Shown: one piece after another, positions 47,717-56,449 of the stretch
Layout of the letters: every line of letters starts with the position of its first letter
Numbering within the stretch: position 1 is the stretch's first letter
Source of the DNA: Prochlorococcus sp. MIT 0701
Lineage (GTDB): Bacteria; Cyanobacteriota; Cyanobacteriia; PCC-6307; Cyanobiaceae
Assembly (NCBI RefSeq): GCF_000760295.1
Contig: NZ_JNBA01000039.1
Location: 62,001-126,000 of the forward strand
DNA: 64,000 bases
Direction of reading: 5' to 3'
The notes under the pieces: model-generated
Database searches by the model: none
Told to the model about the DNA's origin: nothing
The model's input: only the letters and a program-made list of their open reading frames with translations
Program-made: the position numbers and the translations under genes

Positions 47717-48415
47717 ATGAATCTTATCAGCGCCGCTACGAATCCTCGTCAGAACAGTTGCTATGAAAAGGATGAGAAGCGATCGCTTATCTGGCCGCCC
47801 CCCTCGGCCAGACCAAAATTCAACCCTCGCTTAAATCTTGGCGTGATGGCATCAGGCAATGGCAGCAATTTCGAAGCCCTGGTTAAAGCCATTCAAAATT
47901 CTGAACTTGATGCTTATATTTCCATATTGGTGGTTAACAACCCTAACTGTGAAGCACGTCACCGGGCTAAACGGCTAGGTGTTCCTTGTGTCATCCACGA
48001 TCATCGTGAATTCATTAGTCGAGAAGAACTGGATGAGGCGTTGGTAAAGACATTCACCAACCATGCTGTAGAAGGCGTGGTGATGGCCGGCTGGATGCGA
48101 ATCGTTACCCCAATCCTGATTGCTGCTTTCCCGAATCGCCTTCTTAATATTCATCCATCTCTGTTGCCTAGCTTTCGAGGTTTAGATGCAGTTGGGCAAG
48201 CATTAAAAGCGAAAGTTCCTATCAGTGGTTGTTCCGTTCACCTGGTTACACCTCAAGTAGATGACGGACCGGTGCTTGCGCAAGCTGCAGTGCCAGTATT
48301 GAGCTCAGACGACCATCAGAGCCTCAGCAAAAGGATCCAGAGCATGGAACATCAACTGCTTCCACTATCTGTGGCTATTGCAGGCCGGAATTGGAGAAAC
48401 ACAGCTCAAAATTAA
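47717..48415 (+). CDS. purN: Phosphoribosylglycinamide formyltransferase
   Basis: PurN uses 10-formyltetrahydrofolate to formylate glycinamide ribonucleotide in purine synthesis. The core has LGVMASGNGSNFEALVKAI, VVMAGWMRIVTPILIAAF, the catalytic Asn and His in LNIHPSLLPSFRGLDAV, and the catalytic Asp region VTPQVDDGPVLAQAA. An N-terminal extension of about 40 residues precedes the core. Three ATGs (47663, 47693, 47717) are possible and the shortest is used. Its last four bases overlap the end of argC on the other strand. Confidence 0.95.
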   Translation: MNLISAATNPRQNSCYEKDEKRSLIWPPPSARPKFNPRLNLGVMASGNGSNFEALVKAIQNSELDAYISILVVNNPNCEARHRAKRLGVPCVIHDHREFISREELDEALVKTFTNHAVEGVVMAGWMRIVTPILIAAFPNRLLNIHPSLLPSFRGLDAVGQALKAKVPISGCSVHLVTPQVDDGPVLAQAAVPVLSSDDHQSLSKRIQSMEHQLLPLSVAIAGRNWRNTAQN

Positions 48416-49518
48416 GGGTAGAATGTTAGTAAAGACATGCCGGTGGTTGGTGGCAGTCCAGCCATCAGGTTTAGACATTGAACCCCTTGACCAGCTTGGC
48501 CTTTAATCAGGTTGTCGACAGCGCTCATCAAGACAAGCCGGCTGGTGCGGTTGTCGACCTGAACAGAAAGAAGAGCTTTGTTGGAGTACTTCACCCACTT
48601 AGTCGCTGGATACGTTCCCACAGGAAGAACATCGATGCAGGGATGATGTCGATAGACAGCTTTAAGCACAGTTGTGCAGTCCTCAGCGGTCAATCCTGGA
48701 TCTCTCAGGCGTCCATAAACCGTCGCCAGCAGTCCACGCACCATCGGTACGAGATGAGGGGTGAACTGAAGCTCAATCGGCTGTCCGGCTACCTCACTAG
48801 CAAGTTGTTCGATTTCTGATGTGTGTCGATGCCCAACCACGCCATAAGGCATGATCGACTCCGAGGCCTCTGCCAGAAGAAATTGTTCTTTGGCCACCCG
48901 CCCTCCACCAGAGGTGCCGGTCTTTGCATCGATAATCAAACCATCGTTTTCGATCAATCCCTGTTTTAGAAAAGGCAGCAAGGGCAACAGACTTGCGGTT
49001 GGGAAGCATCCTGGTGCAGCTACAAGATTTGCGACTGCAATTTCAGGTCCCTTCCATTCAGGTAACCCATAAACAGCCTCTCTACACAGCTGAATATCAT
49101 CTCGATTCAGATTTTGAGCTTCATGAACATAAACTTGTTTCCATTGTTCCAGTGAGCGATAGCGAAAGTCAGCAGAGAGGTCTACAACCCGAACATTGCG
49201 CTTCAGCAGTTGCGGTGCTAGTTGACAGGCAAGTCCATTGGGAAGACTGAGGACTGCGTAGTCGGCGAATTCAGCGATCTTGTCGGGATCGGGAGATTGA
49301 ACTTCAGGGTCATCAGGGATGGGTAAAAAAGGGCAAAGCTCACTCCATCGCCTGCCGGCACTTCGTTCGCCGCCCAGGTAGGTGACATGGAGCTGGGGAT
49401 GGTCCTCAAGCAATCTGATTGTTTGAAGACCGCCGTAGCCCGTAGCGCCGATAACCGCTACTCGGTTGCCTCGAACCTGAGAAATGTCAGAGGCTGGAGA
49501 GCGATGGGTACTTTCCAT
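48412..49518 (-). CDS. argC: N-acetyl-gamma-glutamyl-phosphate reductase
   Basis: ArgC performs the third step of arginine synthesis, reducing N-acetylglutamyl phosphate with NADPH. The 368-residue product shows the Rossmann motif [32 protein letters not shown] and the catalytic cysteine in [17 protein letters not shown]. It is slightly longer than the bacterial mean because of an N-terminal tail. ATGs lie at 49527 and 49518; the second is used. Both overlap the best start of divergent ribBA by 15 to 24 bases, which is unusual. Confidence 0.95.
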   Translation of the reverse strand: MESTHRSPASDISQVRGNRVAVIGATGYGGLQTIRLLEDHPQLHVTYLGGERSAGRRWSELCPFLPIPDDPEVQSPDPDKIAEFADYAVLSLPNGLACQLAPQLLKRNVRVVDLSADFRYRSLEQWKQVYVHEAQNLNRDDIQLCREAVYGLPEWKGPEIAVANLVAAPGCFPTASLLPLLPFLKQGLIENDGLIIDAKTGTSGGGRVAKEQFLLAEASESIMPYGVVGHRHTSEIEQLASEVAGQPIELQFTPHLVPMVRGLLATVYGRLRDPGLTAEDCTTVLKAVYRHHPCIDVLPVGTYPATKWVKYSNKALLSVQVDNRTSRLVLMSAVDNLIKGQAGQGVQCLNLMAGLPPTTGMSLLTFYP

Positions 49519-51291
49519 TGCCTTCATCGGACGCCGGCTGATCGTACTGGTGTCGATAATGACTGCAGCACGTTCATCCCTAAGGCTCTGAGGACATCTC
49601 CTATACCCGCTGAATCGGTCGACATCCGCTTCGACGACATTTCTGACGCACTTGCCGCTATCCGAAACGGTGAATGCGTTGTGGTTGTTGATGATGAGCG
49701 CAGAGAAAACGAGGGCGACCTAATTTGTGCTGCTCAGTTCGCAACGCCTGAGCAAATCAACTTCATGGCAACAGAGGCTCGTGGTCTGATCTGCCTTGCT
49801 ATGCAAGGCAGTCGCCTAGATCAACTTGACCTGCCACTGATGGTTGATCGCAACACAGATGCCAACCAAACGGCTTTTACGGTAAGCATCGATGCAGGCC
49901 CTGAAAAAGGGGTTTCTACCGGTATTTCAGCGGAAGATCGAGCGCGCACGATTCAAGTTGCCCTGCATCCGGAGACTCGTCCAAGAGACCTGCGCCGCCC
50001 AGGACATATTTTCCCCCTTAGAGCTAGTCAAGGAGGAGTTCTCAAAAGGGCTGGGCATACAGAATCCGCCGTGGATTTGTCACAGCTGGCAGGACTTGCT
50101 CCAGCAGGCGTGATCTGCGAGATCCAAAACTCAGACGGATCAATGGCAAGACTGCCGCAATTGCAAAACTATGCGCGGCGTTGGGGACTAAAGCTCATCA
50201 ACATCGCCGATCTCATTCGTTACCGTCTTGAGAACGAACGCTTTGTATACCGTCAAGCCACTGCCGAGTTACCAAGTCTCTTTGGCAGTTTTCAGGCAAT
50301 CGGCTATTTAAATGGATTGGATGGATCAGAACACATTGCTCTAGTCAAGGGCGATCCACGAGAACTGAAAGAACCAGTTTTAGTGCGCATGCACTCCGAA
50401 TGTCTTACGGGAGATGCTTTTGGATCACTGCGCTGCGATTGTCGCCCCCAACTCGAAGCAGCGTTGGCTCGCATCGAACAGGAAGGTGAAGGCGTGGTTG
50501 TTTATCTCCGCCAGGAAGGTCGCGGCATTGGCCTAATTAACAAATTAAAGGCCTATAGCCTTCAGGATGGCGGTCTAGACACTGTTGAAGCCAATGAAAG
50601 TTTGGGTTTCCCTGCAGATCTGCGTAACTACGGGGTTGGTGCTCAAATCCTCACTGACCTTGGCATCCACCGTCTACGTCTACTTACAAACAACCCACGC
50701 AAGATTGCTGGACTGGGTGGATATGGCTTACAAGTCGAAAGTCGTGTACCCCTAGTGATTTGTCCTGGAGATCACAATGCCGCTTATTTGGCTGTAAAGC
50801 GCGAAAAACTTGGTCACTTGATTGATGCAGGCAAATCAGAGAATCAAACTCCTGAAGTTGGACCTTTTGTTGTGGTTGCCTGGGACGGTGAAGTGAACGG
50901 AGAGACGCTGGCTAAGCTGAGGACGCGTGCACTTGATTGGGCCACAATCAATGGACTGGAGCTCATAGCAGAAAGCTCACCACGTCTACTTGCCCTATGG
51001 GATCGCCCCCTCTTTGTATGGCGTGTATGTCCACGAGTCGAAACCTCCTCTGAGGTTTCATCAGATCCACTTAAAAAAGCATCGTTGGAGTTACTGCTTC
51101 AAGAATTGATTCAATGGTCAGGTAGCCGTCGGATTGGTCTTCTGCGTACTGACCGCGCTGAGCAAGCAATGCATCCTCCTCAGGATCTAAAGCGAGAAGA
51201 GCGGTCATTGGCAACACTATCTAGAGATGATTTTTCCCCACTAAAAGATTGGGATACCTCGAGCTTTCCCAATCTGATCCTTTGGTCATGA
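49504..51291 (+). CDS. ribBA: Bifunctional RibBA: DHBP synthase/GTP cyclohydrolase II
   Basis: This fusion makes the two precursors of riboflavin, 3,4-dihydroxy-2-butanone 4-phosphate and the pyrimidine from GTP. The RibB half has [20 protein letters not shown] and [20 protein letters not shown]; the RibA half has [20 protein letters not shown] (zinc cysteines) and [16 protein letters not shown]. After the GCH II core comes a third segment of about 130 residues ([20 protein letters not shown] and onward), which I do not recognise. The ATG at 49504 is the first plausible start outside the body of argC. Without it no ATG, GTG or TTG precedes the RibB domain in frame. Confidence 0.94.
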   Translation: MGTFHCLHRTPADRTGVDNDCSTFIPKALRTSPIPAESVDIRFDDISDALAAIRNGECVVVVDDERRENEGDLICAAQFATPEQINFMATEARGLICLAMQGSRLDQLDLPLMVDRNTDANQTAFTVSIDAGPEKGVSTGISAEDRARTIQVALHPETRPRDLRRPGHIFPLRASQGGVLKRAGHTESAVDLSQLAGLAPAGVICEIQNSDGSMARLPQLQNYARRWGLKLINIADLIRYRLENERFVYRQATAELPSLFGSFQAIGYLNGLDGSEHIALVKGDPRELKEPVLVRMHSECLTGDAFGSLRCDCRPQLEAALARIEQEGEGVVVYLRQEGRGIGLINKLKAYSLQDGGLDTVEANESLGFPADLRNYGVGAQILTDLGIHRLRLLTNNPRKIAGLGGYGLQVESRVPLVICPGDHNAAYLAVKREKLGHLIDAGKSENQTPEVGPFVVVAWDGEVNGETLAKLRTRALDWATINGLELIAESSPRLLALWDRPLFVWRVCPRVETSSEVSSDPLKKASLELLLQELIQWSGSRRIGLLRTDRAEQAMHPPQDLKREERSLATLSRDDFSPLKDWDTSSFPNLILWS

Positions 51292-51311
51292 AATAGACCA
51301 ACTATATATTT

Positions 51312-51755
51312 TCAATCCTCTTGAATGGTTACTTTGTTGATCCTAGATCCGTTCTTTAAGGCTAAGACCACATCGATGTTGGCGGCCTGACCGAAAACGG
51401 TATGCACACCATCGAGATGAGGCTGAGTATCATGGACAAGAAAGAATTGACTTCCACCAGTGTTCTTTCCTGCATGTGCCATAGAAAGAGATCCGGCCAG
51501 ATGCTTTCTGCTATTTATTTCACAATTAATCGTATAGCCAGGTCCACCGGTTCCAGGCATTCCCTTTGATCCCTCACGTGTATTTGGGCAACCACCCTGA
51601 GCCATGAAACCATCGATCACACGATGGAAAGACAGACCGTCATAGAAACCCTCCTTAACCAGCTTTGTGAAATTGGCAACCGTGTTGGGAGCATCATCAT
51701 CAAAGAGGTCCAACTCAATCAAACCAGCATCAGTGTCCATCAGGGCCTTGGTCAC
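51312..51755 (-). CDS. Cyclophilin-type peptidyl-prolyl cis-trans isomerase
   Basis: This 147-residue cytoplasmic prolyl isomerase speeds protein folding. Motifs are [38 protein letters not shown] with active-site Arg, [20 protein letters not shown] and [11 protein letters not shown]. The GTG at 51755 gives the common N-terminus ([17 protein letters not shown]); a GTG at 51767 is also open. No signal peptide. It converges with ribBA, leaving a 20-base gap. Confidence 0.95.
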   Translation of the reverse strand: MTKALMDTDAGLIELDLFDDDAPNTVANFTKLVKEGFYDGLSFHRVIDGFMAQGGCPNTREGSKGMPGTGGPGYTINCEINSRKHLAGSLSMAHAGKNTGGSQFFLVHDTQPHLDGVHTVFGQAANIDVVLALKNGSRINKVTIQED

Positions 51756-51891
51756 AGTTGGATACACAAAAAAACATTCTAGTCAGTGAGTCCAACTTCC
51801 GCGACATCTCTAGAAATATTAATTAAATTATAGCAATAGAATCAATTGAAATATTGACAGCATTTAAAAAGGACTGGAAGGCTTGATAAGC

Positions 51892-51938
51892 AATAGATCT
51901 ATGCCGTTTAAAGATATTGAAAGCGCATAGAATCTATT
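51892..51938. other. Long bulged hairpin between murQ and cyclophilin gene
   Basis: AATAGATCTATGC (51892-51904) pairs with GCATAGAATCTATT (51925-51938): 13 base pairs with one bulged base, plus TTT/AAA pairing inside the loop. It lies in the 239-base gap downstream of murQ and upstream of the cyclophilin gene on the minus strand. It is longer than a usual terminator and has no U-tract on the minus side. It could be a transcript end, a processing site or part of a small RNA. Nothing else stands out in the gap. Confidence 0.5.
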
Positions 51939-52006
51939 ATTACTATAGTGAACTTGACGCGTAGAACGAACTTATTATCTTGCTTTTAGCCAAGAAACAA
52001 TCAAAA

Positions 52007-52957
52007 TCAAGCAATGCAATGGCCACAACTCGCAAACGCTGTTCGCAATTGATTGCCATGGTCTATCAGGAGTTTCTGGGCAGCCTCAGCATCTAAACCG
52101 CAAGTATGCATCAGCAGTGCTACTTTTACAGAGCCACCGCTTGATTGAAGCAACTCAATACCAAGATCTCGATCAACATCAGCTAAATCATGCAGGATTC
52201 GCAAGGCACGATCCATGAGCTTGATGTTGCTAGCCGCAACATCAACCATGCGATTACCAAAGACTTTGCCAAGACGAACCATCGCACAGGTTGAAAGAAT
52301 ATTTAGAACCATCTTTGTTGCAGTACCGGCCTTCAAGCGCGTGGAACCTGTGAGTAATTCAGGGCCAGTCAAAAGTCGAATATCGATGCTGCATGGCAAT
52401 ACAGCTTGTTCTATAGGCACACATGAAATTGCAATTGCCAAAGCATTGATTCCCTTTGCGTAGGCAAGTCCTCCTTTGACATAAGGAGTCGTTCCCCCGG
52501 CAGCAATGCCGACAAGACAATCAGCAGGGCCAAAGTCGCGCTCTTCAAGATCCTTTTGCCCTGCCTGTTCAATGTCTTCAAGTCCCTCGGAACTTTTCAG
52601 CAAAGCTGCGCTCCCACCAGCAAGAACACCCTGAACAAGATCAGGATCGCTGCAAAACGTTGGTGGGCACTCTGCGGCGTCAAGAACACCTAGTCGTCCT
52701 GAGGTGCCAGCACCCAAATAAAAAAGGCGTCCTCCGCTTTGAAGCCGGCCCGTAATCGCTTCAACTGCCTCAATAAGTTCGGGAATAGCCGCTGCGACGG
52801 CGCGCTGTGGCTCTCGGTCCTCTTCGCAGAAAAGTGTCACTAAGGATTCTGTGGTTAGTTGATCCAGACATTCACTTTTGGGATTGACCTGTTCAGTCAA
52901 CAGATGCCCTCGATCATCTGAAGGATGCAAATTGATGTCTTCAAATAGATTGGTCAT
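52007..52957 (-). CDS. murQ: N-acetylmuramic acid 6-phosphate etherase
   Basis: MurQ removes lactate from MurNAc-6-phosphate, giving GlcNAc-6-phosphate, in the recovery of cell-wall sugars. The 316-residue product has the SIS-domain run FYLGAGTSGRLGVLDAAECP, VAAGGTTPYVKGGLAYAKGI and STRLKAGTATKMVLNILSTC, all typical. No AnmK or MurP gene is beside it, so how MurNAc-6-phosphate arises is not shown. It starts two bases from the end of the DUF3110 gene, on the same strand. Confidence 0.95.
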   Translation of the reverse strand: MTNLFEDINLHPSDDRGHLLTEQVNPKSECLDQLTTESLVTLFCEEDREPQRAVAAAIPELIEAVEAITGRLQSGGRLFYLGAGTSGRLGVLDAAECPPTFCSDPDLVQGVLAGGSAALLKSSEGLEDIEQAGQKDLEERDFGPADCLVGIAAGGTTPYVKGGLAYAKGINALAIAISCVPIEQAVLPCSIDIRLLTGPELLTGSTRLKAGTATKMVLNILSTCAMVRLGKVFGNRMVDVAASNIKLMDRALRILHDLADVDRDLGIELLQSSGGSVKVALLMHTCGLDAEAAQKLLIDHGNQLRTAFASCGHCIA

Positions 52958-52959
52958 GT

Positions 52960-53370
52960 TTAAATCAGCCCTTCAAGCCGCTTACGAATCTCTTCAAGAT
53001 CTGTTGATTCAACCTGCTGATCCAATCCATTGCCGTCAGCAACGGAACGATCCTCATCCTGCCAGTGACTCACATCTCGATTTGATTCTGGTGGAGCAAA
53101 TAAAAGACGCTCCTCATCAGTTTTTGGCATAAAGCCAACCTCTACAAAACGAGCTTCATATCCGGCCTGGCGACAGAATTCTTCAATCTCATCACGGCCA
53201 AGCTCCTCAACAGTCGGTAAAGGAAAGTCTTGAGCCTCAAGAAGACCGGCATAACGCTCGGCATCATCAGCGTTTTCGAACATCAGCACAGCTGTCTTGC
53301 CAGCAAGTTCGAGGGAATGAATACCCTCGTTGTCTTTACCGGCGTCATAGAGAAGGACGAACACGCGCAT
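52960..53370 (-). CDS. DUF3110 domain protein
   Basis: This 136-residue acidic protein is of a cyanobacterial family with unknown function. The N-terminal 80 residues (MRVFVLLYDAGKDNEGIHSL, VLMFENADDAERYAGLLEAQ) form the DUF3110 core, seemingly a ferredoxin-like alpha/beta fold. The C-terminal 50 residues are charged and variable. It is two bases upstream of murQ and 51 bases downstream of dnaJ, probably within one transcript. Confidence 0.8.
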   Translation of the reverse strand: MRVFVLLYDAGKDNEGIHSLELAGKTAVLMFENADDAERYAGLLEAQDFPLPTVEELGRDEIEEFCRQAGYEARFVEVGFMPKTDEERLLFAPPESNRDVSHWQDEDRSVADGNGLDQQVESTDLEEIRKRLEGLI

Positions 53371-53421
53371 GTGGATCAGGCCAGACCTATGGGCTCTCTC
53401 ATTTGATTATCTAATTCGGCT

Positions 53422-54324
53422 TCATAGATTATCCGGATCAAGAGCCAATTCTTGAAGTCGTCGGTAGAGGGCTCGTTCGGCTTCAGCAAGTTCAGCAGGA
53501 ATAACCACCACAATTTCAACCAATTGATCGCCTCTGCGTCCATCAAGCTCAAGTCCCCGTCCGCGAAGTCGCAATAAACGACCACTTGATGATGCTGGAG
53601 GCACTTGGAGTGTGACAGGACCAGAGAGAGTTGGGACATCCACAGCACAGCCAAGAGCTGCATCAGGTGGAAACAACTCAAGGCGATAAAGCACACGAAG
53701 TCCGTCAATCCTGAGTCTGTCTTCTGTTTGAACGCGTAACTGAAGGAAGTGGTCACGTCCTCCAGGTGCTACGCCTACAAGACGTAACCGCCAGCCATCG
53801 CCAGCCAAAGGCGGTGTATCAACCTCTACAAGAGTTCCGTCATCGAGCTCAAGATCCACGGAAGTTCCATAGAGGGCTTGCTCAGGAGTCAGCTCGACCA
53901 ACGTCTCGAGATCATCAGTGGCCTGTACGGGAGGCGGAGGAGGAGGTGGAGACGTCGCAGGCCAGTCGACTTGAGTTGAGGGGAAAGGGTCAGCAACGTC
54001 AACAGGCTGTTCGTCTGTGCGCTCCAAGCCGAGGACCACTTCCAGATACTCATCGAAAGTTGGAAAACCAACTGCGAATGGATCAGAAAAGGCTTGCTCT
54101 GTCGACAACGATCCCTGCCAAGCAGCGCGACGTCGTGGATCACTAAGAACGGCATAGGCCTCATTAACCAATTTGAAGCGTTCCTCGGCATGGCTGTCAT
54201 TGCCATTGAGGTCTGGATGCCATCGCCGTGCTTCGCGACGAAATGCCCTTTTGAGCTGGGAAGCGTCACTGTCTGGAGAGACACCTAGCAATGACCAGTA
54301 ATCCGGTTTAGCGGTAGAAGTCAT
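53422..54324 (-). CDS. dnaJ: DnaJ-type co-chaperone without zinc fingers
   Basis: J proteins stimulate the ATPase of Hsp70 and present clients. The 300-residue product has an N-terminal J domain with HPD at 36-38 (EARRWHPDLNGNDSHAEERF). A linker with a run of prolines (SPPPPPPPVQ) follows, then the C-terminal substrate-binding domains (ELTPEQALYGTSVDLEL, VDVPTLSGPVTLQVP, LRGRGLELDGRRGDQLVEI). The cysteine-rich zinc domain is absent, so it is of the CbpA/class B kind. Its start overlaps the dnaK end by 17 bases, so the two are cotranslated and very likely act together. Confidence 0.92.
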   Translation of the reverse strand: MTSTAKPDYWSLLGVSPDSDASQLKRAFRREARRWHPDLNGNDSHAEERFKLVNEAYAVLSDPRRRAAWQGSLSTEQAFSDPFAVGFPTFDEYLEVVLGLERTDEQPVDVADPFPSTQVDWPATSPPPPPPPVQATDDLETLVELTPEQALYGTSVDLELDDGTLVEVDTPPLAGDGWRLRLVGVAPGGRDHFLQLRVQTEDRLRIDGLRVLYRLELFPPDAALGCAVDVPTLSGPVTLQVPPASSSGRLLRLRGRGLELDGRRGDQLVEIVVVIPAELAEAERALYRRLQELALDPDNL

Positions 54325-56302
54325 CGTCCCAGGGATTTAGCTCACGTCCCCTGTAGCTGCGTCGGCCGTCGGACGACCGAGTAGGGCTATTCCAAGGATC
54401 TTCATCCCAGTCATCATCTGAGAAGAGCTCATCTTTCAACGAGCCAAGAGTGTTACGTATGCCCTGGAGTGGATTGGCGTCAGTACGCCGTTCTGATGAA
54501 ATGCTTCGGTTCAAGCCAAAAAGGGCTTCCTGTAGTGAAGCAACAGCAAGCTCAAGTTCCTGTAAATCATTCTGCTCAAGCAGGTCCTGCACATCGCGCA
54601 TAGCAGTCTCTACAGCCCGCTGCTGCCGCTCAGCCCCATAGGGGCCCAGCTCCAAAGCTGCATCACGAAGTCTTCGTTCAGCTTGACCAACAAGTGTGAG
54701 TGCACCATTGCGACGATCAATTGATGCACGACGACGACGATCTTCTCCTGCCTTCGCTTCGGCTTCGGCAAGCAAGGCTTGCAATTCCTCTTCGTTAAGG
54801 GTGGAACCTCCCTGAATATTCACAGATTGCTTGCGGCCTGTGGTGCGATCAGTTGCACTTACTTGCAAGAGACCATTGGCATCGATATCAAAGGCCACCT
54901 GCACCTGGGGAACACCTCTTGGTGCAGGAGGAATGCCAGACAGGCGAAAGCGACCCAGAGACTTGTTATCTTCTGCCAACTGACGTTCACCCTGCCAGAC
55001 GTGAATTTCAACTGACGATTGGTTGGCCTCTGAGGTGCTGAACACGTCGGATTGGCGCACTGGTATAGGTGTATTTCTTGGGATCAGCACTTTCATCAAC
55101 CCACCAACGGTTTCAAGCCCAAGTGAAAGCGGTGTGACATCGTTGAGCATCAGATCTCGAAGCTCACCGGTAAGGATTCCGGCCTGAACAGCTCCGCCAA
55201 CAGCAACGACTTCGTCAGGGTTGACTGATTGACAAGGTTCACTGGCAACGAGGGTTCGCAGCAATTGCTGAACCATCGGCATTCTGGTGCCACCCCCAAC
55301 AAGCACAACATCATCAACATCATCAGCAGACCAGCCAGAATCACGAAGAGCGGTCTGCACCGGATTCAGAAGACGATCGAGAAGGTCGGGGCAAAGGCCT
55401 TCAAAAGTGGGGCGATCAAGGCTGGTCTCGATATGAAGAGGGCCATCTGGCCCCGTTGCGATAAAAGGCAGAGAAATCGGAGTACTAAGCACACCAGAGA
55501 GTTCCTGCTTCGCTTTTTCTGCTGCTTCAATCAATCGTTGCAGTGCCTGGCGATCACGGCGTAAATCCAGGCCATGCTTCGTATTAAAAGCTTCAGCGAG
55601 CCAATCAACAATGCGCTGATCGAAATCATTGCCCCCAAGTTGGGTATCACCACATGTGGCCTTGACATCAAAAACACCATTGGCGACACGCATCAGTGAG
55701 ACATCAAAAGTCCCGCCACCCAGATCGAACACAAGAACACGGCGAGCGGCACTGCGATCAAAGCCATAGGCCAGTGCAGCAGCAGTGGGTTCGTTGAGGA
55801 TCCGTTCAACTGTGATTCCAGCGAGCCTGCCGGCGTCACGAGTCGCCTGACGTTGAGCATCATTGAAATAGGCCGGAACTGTCACTACAGCAGCTTCAAC
55901 AGGCTCTCCTAGGTATGTCGCAGCATCATCCACAAGCTTGCGAATGATGCTGGCCACAAGTTCTTCGGGTGCATATTCACGCTCCGTCACTTGACAGGAG
56001 ACACGCACGTTTCCCTGTTCATTGGCCCGGACGGTGTATGGAACAGAGAGACTGCTGTCCTCCATTTCATCCCAGGCCCGTCCCACGAAGCGCTTGAGAT
56101 TGGCAAAGGTATTTCTTGGATTGAGAACCAACTGGCGACGTGCCAACTGACCGACAAGAAGCTCTGATTCTTTGCTGTAACCAACAACTGAGGGTGTCGT
56201 GCGACTCCCCTCCGCATTAGCGATCACTTGAGGGCGACCAGCCTCAAGCACCGCAACAACGGAGTTTGTTGTCCCTAGGTCTATGCCAACAATCCGCCCC
56301 AT
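54308..56302 (-). CDS. dnaK: Hsp70 chaperone DnaK, DnaK3-like
   Basis: This 664-residue Hsp70 has the three family signatures: GIDLGTTNSVVAVLEAG, VFDLGGGTFDVSLMR and VVLVGGGTRMPMVQQLL. The substrate-binding domain follows from about residue 390. The C-terminus is an acidic/aromatic tail (SDDDWDEDPW and NPWDDDFYR), not the conserved end of the main cyanobacterial DnaK2. The coupling to a zinc-less dnaJ and this tail fit DnaK3, which in Synechococcus elongatus is also next to dnaJ and is partly thylakoid bound (recalled). DnaK3 identity is inference. It is divergent from pstC. Confidence 0.92.
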   Translation of the reverse strand: MGRIVGIDLGTTNSVVAVLEAGRPQVIANAEGSRTTPSVVGYSKESELLVGQLARRQLVLNPRNTFANLKRFVGRAWDEMEDSSLSVPYTVRANEQGNVRVSCQVTEREYAPEELVASIIRKLVDDAATYLGEPVEAAVVTVPAYFNDAQRQATRDAGRLAGITVERILNEPTAAALAYGFDRSAARRVLVFDLGGGTFDVSLMRVANGVFDVKATCGDTQLGGNDFDQRIVDWLAEAFNTKHGLDLRRDRQALQRLIEAAEKAKQELSGVLSTPISLPFIATGPDGPLHIETSLDRPTFEGLCPDLLDRLLNPVQTALRDSGWSADDVDDVVLVGGGTRMPMVQQLLRTLVASEPCQSVNPDEVVAVGGAVQAGILTGELRDLMLNDVTPLSLGLETVGGLMKVLIPRNTPIPVRQSDVFSTSEANQSSVEIHVWQGERQLAEDNKSLGRFRLSGIPPAPRGVPQVQVAFDIDANGLLQVSATDRTTGRKQSVNIQGGSTLNEEELQALLAEAEAKAGEDRRRRASIDRRNGALTLVGQAERRLRDAALELGPYGAERQQRAVETAMRDVQDLLEQNDLQELELAVASLQEALFGLNRSISSERRTDANPLQGIRNTLGSLKDELFSDDDWDEDPWNSPTRSSDGRRSYRGRELNPWDDDFYR

Positions 56303-56379
56303 GGCCGCGTTTACTGAAGCTCCAAGGTAACGGCGAAAAGCACCCTAAACCAAGCCTTTTTAGCAGTGTGGATGGCTGA

Positions 56380-56400
56380 CTGTTAATGGCCTGTTAATGC
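56380..56400 (+). promoter_or_regulatory. Candidate Pho box upstream of pstC
   Basis: CTGTTAATG occurs twice (56380-56388 and 56391-56399) with an 11-base period. This is the layout of PhoB-family sites (two direct repeats spaced one helical turn apart), and TTAA in each half fits cyanobacterial Pho boxes. It lies 50 bases before the pstC ATG. Phosphate-stress control of pstCAB is strongly suggested, not shown. Confidence 0.65.
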
Positions 56401-56449
56401 AAAAGCGCCCCTCTCAGGATTAGGTTTCTTGTGTCTGTATTGCTGTGGT

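Noticed and set aside
47776..47783. HIP1-like octamer near the purN start (GCGATCGC)
   Set aside because: A single copy in coding sequence; not enough to call an element.
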